Shown in pieces: positions 6,407 to 10,199 of a DNA stretch of 10,199 nt. The stretch spans positions 1-10,199 of the forward strand of contig WLLZ01000061.1 in assembly GCA_009700485.1 (NCBI GenBank), written 5' to 3'. Source of the DNA: Actinomycetota bacterium (GTDB lineage Bacteria; Actinomycetota; Actinomycetes; S36-B12). The notes under the pieces are model-generated. The model saw only the letters and a program-made list of their open reading frames with translations, did no database searches and was not told where the DNA came from. The position numbers and the translations under genes were made by a program. Position 1 is the first letter of the stretch, and every line of letters starts with the position of its first letter.

Positions 6407-7018
6407 GTGCAGGTGCAACCGTTATCCATTGAGGGCGTCTGGGAGTTCACTCCCCTATTGCGCGCAGATGATCGCGGGGTCTTCCTCGAGGCGTTCAAGA
6501 AAAACATTTTCACCGAGGCCGTGGGCCATGACTTTTCACTCGAGCAAATGAATATTTCAGTCTCGCGGGCTGGCACCGTGCGCGGTATTCACTTCGCCGA
6601 TGTGCCCCCCGGCCAGGCGAAGTACGTGCAGTGCTTGGCCGGACGCATTTTGGATGTGGTGATCGATATTCGAGTAGGTTCACCAACTTTTGGCACTTGC
6701 GATGCTGTTGAGCTTGATGACTCCAGCCGCAAGGGGCTCTATATCGCCGAAGGGCTCGGCCACGCTTTTTGTGCGCTATCTGATTCGGCAACTGTCGGCT
6801 ACTTATGCTCTGAACCATTCTCACCAACACGTGAGCATGGCATACACCCACTTGATCCAGCATTGAATCTGCCATGGCCGGACGGGCAGAACTCGCTGTT
6901 ATCGGCTAAGGATGCGGCAGCACCACTGCTAGCTGATGCGAAAGCTGCTGGTCTGCTGCCGGTGTATGACGAGTGCCGTGCATTTACTGCGGCACTGGGA
7001 CGCGCGACTCAAGGTTGA
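6407..7018 (+). CDS. rmlC: dTDP-4-dehydrorhamnose 3,5-epimerase
   Basis: This 203-residue cupin enzyme converts dTDP-4-dehydro-6-deoxyglucose to dTDP-4-dehydro-L-rhamnose, the third step of dTDP-L-rhamnose synthesis, in the cytoplasm. Typical segments are DDRGVFLEAF (21-30), VRGIHFADVPPGQAKYV (58-74), LDVVIDIRVGSPTFG (82-96) and EGLGHAF (115-121). Started at GTG 6407, the catalytic His62, Lys72, Asp83 and Tyr132 fall at the numbers I recall for the M. tuberculosis enzyme, which supports this start; GTG 6413 is an alternative. The open frame back to 6272 lies over the divergent gene and is not coding. One active-site position differs: Phe138 replaces the usual Tyr in the segment YLCSEPF. The C-terminal part (AAAPLLADAKAAGLLPVY) also matches the mycobacterial form. 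The last 35 bases overlap the end of the convergent gene. rmlA, rmlB and rmlD are not in the window. Confidence 0.92.
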   Translation: MQVQPLSIEGVWEFTPLLRADDRGVFLEAFKKNIFTEAVGHDFSLEQMNISVSRAGTVRGIHFADVPPGQAKYVQCLAGRILDVVIDIRVGSPTFGTCDAVELDDSSRKGLYIAEGLGHAFCALSDSATVGYLCSEPFSPTREHGIHPLDPALNLPWPDGQNSLLSAKDAAAPLLADAKAAGLLPVYDECRAFTAALGRATQG

Positions 7019-9281
7019 CTCCGGGTACTTTATCGCGCATTATCGAAAAATTTGTGCTCGTCTTGATCGCACCTGACCACCAGGCTAGCGCCATCTGCGA
7101 AAGCGCATATTCCTCTTTACCAAGTTTGTAGGTTTCTTCACCAAGGCCCGGTGCGTAGATATGACCATCGGTCCAACGAAGTTGCAAGGCGCGGGTATCG
7201 CGGGCGTGGGCCGCGAGAAACTCACCGGCTTTGGTGTCCGCTGCCGCATAGACATTTGCGAAACCATCTACGCCGGTGAAAGTTGCCGGGCGCCGAACAC
7301 CCCAGCCCACCCCCATCGGGTAGTAAATTTGACCGAGGGGCTGGTAGACGACACCGCCAGGTGCTGCATAAGGCGGTGATGGGAAGTTGACGACCGCTAA
7401 GGCCCGATACACGACGTCAGCGTTGAGGAACACCGCACCCGGAACACTTTGTTTAGCGTTGCGCAGCAGGCTCGCCGCCCACCAGAGGTGCTGCACATTT
7501 TGGGTGTAGTCGGGGTTGACCTTCCCGTGGTTGGTGATGGTGCCGTCCTCATTGGCGTTTGTACCGGGCAAAGAATTTCGCAGAATGACACCGTTGTAAA
7601 TACCGTTGGAAGTTAGATCACTCGGGCGAGCAAATGCGGCAATCGATAACGAAACTAAAGTTGCCCGCCAAGTGGGAACCCGTCGATCTTTCGGCATCAT
7701 CGCCATTGCAAGAGCCGGGGCCATCAGATCCCATGAAACCTCATCGGCGCGTGAATCCCCCGGAGTTAACTCAACTCCAGCTCGATTGCGGAAGTAGAAC
7801 GGGCCGCGCGCCACTGAGTAATCCGCTTCGGCCGCCACCATCGCGGAGACGTACGCACGCTCCTGCGAACTCAGCTCACCCCAGAGCAACCAACCGGCTT
7901 GCCCGGCAACCGTTGCCCACAATGCTGACTGAAAAGTATTACCCCAACCGCCAGGAGAATTAACCGCATGCTGGCACGTCACGGTGCGAATTTGCCAACG
8001 CGCGTAACTCACTAGTTCATTACGGCTGATTCCGTTGACTTTCTTCCAGTCACTTGTTGTCGCCATGATGGCCGCCGCTTGCGCCGAGTTTGCCACGCGT
8101 CGGATTGATTCTTCATCTGTCGGGTAGCGATTCAGTGCGTCGTAGTAGGGCATTGAACTTAAGCCCTTAAGCCTCTTGGTCAGGTCGTTGACGATCACAT
8201 AACGCAGCCCGTCATTGACGGTTGCCTTGATCTCGGCCATGCCGTCGATCTTCAAAGTTCCCTTGGTGGTGGCCGGGGCCACCGCTCGGCGAGCAATCTT
8301 GTAAGCCTTCTTTTCCGAAGTGGAGGTAGCCGTCGGGCAGTGGCCGGGCAAAGTGGCCTGCGTACCGACCAAGGCGCTCTGATCAGCAGCAAGTGGCACG
8401 TTTATCGTCGTCGATTGCTTAAGTTTGGCGGCACCGCTACTCAAGATCCACTGCGAGCGATCACGCACAACGCCAGGGGTATCAATGCCATCGGCATTCC
8501 AGTCACCAACAATTGGCGTATCGGTTGGCAGCCCAAAAGGGAAAGTGAGAATCGCGGCATTAGCCTCGGGAACCATGGTGACGATTACGTCCTTGCTGAC
8601 CTTCGGCGCTTTCTTTACGTTCAGATAGCGCAGGATCCAACTACCGGCGCGGAAAACGCCAACGTCGTCAAGCCCGTCGCCATCCCAATCACCAACCACC
8701 GGCAGATCTCCCGGCTCACCGAAAGTTTCATCACGCGTTGCACCGCCGGTAATTTGCCAAAGCCACTGGCCAGCGCGGTAAACCCCAATATCGGCCTTGC
8801 GGTCACCGTTGATGTCGCCCACTACCGGCACATCGCCAACCTGACCACCCCAGGAGGCTTTGGCCTCCCAGCCCGCGTTACCCAAGATGGCCGAGGAGCT
8901 AAACCACTGACCGGCCTCGTAGCGACCCGGCGTCGCTAAGCCATCACCATCCCAATCGGCGAGCAGGGGAGTGCCACCGGCCACGGGAAAAGTGACCGCA
9001 GTACGGGCCACCGGGGTGCCAAGGCCGCTGTAGATGGTGAAAGCCCCGGTACCCAAGGCGGCCGCGGCTGGCACCGAGCGTGGCGTGGTGGGTTTGCCAC
9101 TTCCGCTACTTGAAACCCCGGCAATGGCCGGTAAAGCCGGTGCCTGGTCAATACGCGGCAGCACAAATGGCCGCGCAGTTGGATCTGGAGATGCCGAAAT
9201 CGGCGCTGCGGCAACGCCGGCGGACGCCAAAAGTATCAACGCCAGCACCGCTGACGTAGGTCGACGAATCAGAGCGAACAC
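6984..9281 (-). CDS. Secreted FG-GAP repeat protein with helical C-terminal domain
   Basis: About 765 residues. An N-terminal signal peptide (IRRPTSAVLALILLASAGVAAA) is followed by a Pro/Ser-rich linker. Four FG-GAP/VCBS-like repeats follow, each with an Asp-rich calcium-loop motif: LLADWDGDGLATPG (106-119), VVGDINGDRKADIG (153-166), VVGDWDGDGLDDVG (195-208) and IVGDWNADGIDTPG (257-270), all followed by a G-x-W or S-Q-W strand. Such repeats form beta-propeller blades. Residues 315-765 are mainly helical and Trp-rich, with GGWGNTFQSALWA, ADEVSWDLMAPALAMAMMP, TNHGKVNPDY (583-592) and WWAASLL. I recall similar domains in uncharacterised actinobacterial secreted proteins. The alpha-toroid folds of polysaccharide lyases such as heparinase II/III are a candidate, unproven. 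The start is uncertain: GTG 9281, GTG 9290, or a CTG at 9272 that has GAGGAG eight bases upstream and overlaps the previous stop as CTGA. A role in binding or cutting an extracellular glycan is inferred. Confidence 0.75.
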   Translation of the reverse strand: MFALIRRPTSAVLALILLASAGVAAAPISASPDPTARPFVLPRIDQAPALPAIAGVSSSGSGKPTTPRSVPAAAALGTGAFTIYSGLGTPVARTAVTFPVAGGTPLLADWDGDGLATPGRYEAGQWFSSSAILGNAGWEAKASWGGQVGDVPVVGDINGDRKADIGVYRAGQWLWQITGGATRDETFGEPGDLPVVGDWDGDGLDDVGVFRAGSWILRYLNVKKAPKVSKDVIVTMVPEANAAILTFPFGLPTDTPIVGDWNADGIDTPGVVRDRSQWILSSGAAKLKQSTTINVPLAADQSALVGTQATLPGHCPTATSTSEKKAYKIARRAVAPATTKGTLKIDGMAEIKATVNDGLRYVIVNDLTKRLKGLSSMPYYDALNRYPTDEESIRRVANSAQAAAIMATTSDWKKVNGISRNELVSYARWQIRTVTCQHAVNSPGGWGNTFQSALWATVAGQAGWLLWGELSSQERAYVSAMVAAEADYSVARGPFYFRNRAGVELTPGDSRADEVSWDLMAPALAMAMMPKDRRVPTWRATLVSLSIAAFARPSDLTSNGIYNGVILRNSLPGTNANEDGTITNHGKVNPDYTQNVQHLWWAASLLRNAKQSVPGAVFLNADVVYRALAVVNFPSPPYAAPGGVVYQPLGQIYYPMGVGWGVRRPATFTGVDGFANVYAAADTKAGEFLAAHARDTRALQLRWTDGHIYAPGLGEETYKLGKEEYALSQMALAWWSGAIKTSTNFSIMRDKVPGVNLESRVPVPQ

Positions 9282-10198
9282 TCCTCGCACAGTGGGGAAG
9301 AACGCATTGGCACCTTGACGGTGATCACGCGATCTGGCTGGTCGATCTCGAGCTCTTCGACCATAACACCAGAATCCCCCCGGAACCACAACAACACGAG
9401 GTGCAGGCTCGGATCAAGATTTAGTGAGAGTCTCAGGTGTCCGAGGGTCTTTTCGTCATAGGGGAAGGGTGGCAGGTTCTTGTAGAACGTGTTCTGGTTC
9501 TTCGACATCACCCCGTGCAGCGCCGAGACCCAAAGATTCGGCAAAGTGCCGGAGCCATCCCACAACATGGTGGTTTTATCCGGGTAAGGCAGCGCTGCCT
9601 GCTGCGCGCTAATGATCGATTCACCAATCAAAACGTTCTCGACCCCCGCACTTCGGACATTTGCCGCCACCACACCGGGGGCTGAAGTAAACCCACCGGT
9701 GAAATCTTGAGTAGTCGTACCAACATAGCCAAACATCGTGAAACCAATAACCAAGGCGATCACTCCGCCGATGATGACGTTGATGCGAGCCGCTCTTGGC
9801 TTGGCCGCCCCCTTCGTCGTCTTGCTGACGGCCACCAATAACACGCATACGGCGACGGCTGCCATCGCGGCAATCAGTGGCGCGACCGCTAACAGCATCG
9901 CATTGAGCGACTTGAGGGCGTAGTAACTCACCAGGCGCGATACTTCAGCACCATCGGCCCCGGACATCGCAATAACTGCAAAGACGGTAAAGCCAAGCAC
10001 CGGGCCGGCAATGGCAAGCGCTAACGGGGCCCGATGGCTACGCAGTAGTAGAAGTAACAAGCCGAGGACGACGATGGGTGCCGCAAGTGCTGCGCCGATA
10101 TTGAACGGGCTCATGCCAACACCGACGGCTCCAAGATCGGCCAGGAGCCCGCCCGCACTGGTGCCCGGATCAGAGTTAATCACCGCCTGGGTTTGCAA
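9269..10198 (-). CDS. Polytopic membrane protein, C-terminal part
   Basis: The frame is open to the right edge, so this is the last 309 or so residues of a longer protein. Four strongly hydrophobic segments are visible, near residues 36-53, 57-78, 97-124 and 139-159 of the fragment, with a basic loop (SKTTKGAAKPRAAR) between the third and fourth. A soluble domain of about 150 residues follows, probably outside the membrane, with MLWDGSGTLPNLWVSALHG, YKNLPPFPYDEKTLGHLR and a beta-rich end. It finishes with two cysteines, CEEC, just before the stop. The plan (many membrane helices, then an extracytoplasmic domain) would fit a GT-C-type glycosyltransferase or a polymer export or assembly protein, and the surrounding genes agree, but I do not recognise the family. 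It overlaps the start of the FG-GAP gene, so the two are very likely co-transcribed and translationally coupled. Confidence 0.75.
   Translation of the reverse strand: MQTQAVINSDPGTSAGGLLADLGAVGVGMSPFNIGAALAAPIVVLGLLLLLLRSHRAPLALAIAGPVLGFTVFAVIAMSGADGAEVSRLVSYYALKSLNAMLLAVAPLIAAMAAVAVCVLLVAVSKTTKGAAKPRAARINVIIGGVIALVIGFTMFGYVGTTTQDFTGGFTSAPGVVAANVRSAGVENVLIGESIISAQQAALPYPDKTTMLWDGSGTLPNLWVSALHGVMSKNQNTFYKNLPPFPYDEKTLGHLRLSLNLDPSLHLVLLWFRGDSGVMVEELEIDQPDRVITVKVPMRSSPLCEECSL
9281..9286 (-). promoter_or_regulatory. Ribosome binding site (GAGGAG) inside the upstream gene
   Basis: On the minus strand GAGGAG lies inside the last codons of the membrane-protein gene, where it encodes the EE of its CEEC ending. 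It abuts the GTG at 9281 with no spacer, but sits eight bases from a CTG at 9272 that overlaps the TGA stop. The position favours coupled translation of the FG-GAP gene and leaves the exact start codon open. Confidence 0.5.
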
Positions 10199-10199
10199 C

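Noticed and set aside
6352..6576. Upstream extension of the DUF1972 gene to 6576
   Set aside because: The added residues lie antisense to rmlC and resemble no DUF1972 N-terminus, which begins at VKVALMGTRG.
6984..7018. Truncation or frameshift at the end of rmlC or the FG-GAP protein
   Set aside because: RmlC has the usual full length with a normal C-terminus, and the FG-GAP protein runs without interruption, so the overlap looks genuine.
8340..8939. Plus-strand open frame of 199 codons
   Set aside because: It is antisense to the FG-GAP repeats; their repeated Asp/Gly codons leave few stops on the other strand. The translation shows no domain and has no ribosome binding site or promoter.

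Overview
The window looks like a compact chromosomal segment from an actinobacterium (Actinomycetota). Four things suggest this: moderately high GC, many GTG starts, a dTDP-sugar epimerase that lines up without gaps through its catalytic core with my recollection of the Mycobacterium tuberculosis RmlC, and several genes that seem to be read from leaderless transcripts (TANNNT six or seven bases before a GTG). Intergenic space is small and several neighbours overlap. Genus and habitat cannot be told from the sequence. I see no rRNA, tRNA, CRISPR array, insertion sequence or phage gene.

Layout. Bases 1-231 hold the N-terminal piece of an AAA_14/DUF4143-type ATPase on the minus strand. Its predicted promoter abuts three direct repeats with an exact 23-base period (241-300). 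Bases 375-1610 (+) encode a secreted protein built of bacterial Ig-like modules, ending in a strong hairpin terminator. That terminator overlaps the 3' end of a family-4 glycosyltransferase at 1637-3496 (-). A 125-base divergent spacer leads to a sulfotransferase at 3622-4368 (+), which ends in nine GCA codons. A two-gene minus-strand operon follows, with a DUF1972/rhamnosyltransferase-like enzyme at 5242-6351 and a family-2 glycosyltransferase at 4370-5242, coupled by a TAATG overlap. A 55-base divergent spacer separates it from rmlC at 6407-7018 (+). A second minus-strand operon covers the rest: a membrane protein cut by the window edge (9269-10198), then a secreted FG-GAP-repeat protein with a large helical C-terminal domain (6984-9281), whose end overlaps rmlC tail to tail by 35 bases.

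Taken together this is part of a locus for a rhamnose-containing, possibly sulfated, cell-surface or extracellular glycan. RmlC makes the precursor of dTDP-L-rhamnose. The DUF1972, GT2 and GT4 enzymes would assemble sugars, the sulfotransferase may decorate them, and the secreted proteins may bind or remodel the product outside the cell. Only the enzyme families are supported by sequence; the shared pathway is inferred from proximity.

The points most worth following are the 23-base operator-like array, the recurrent leaderless promoter arrangement, the unusual secreted FG-GAP plus helical-domain protein, a Tyr-to-Phe change in the RmlC active site, and an isolated sulfotransferase among glycosyltransferases.
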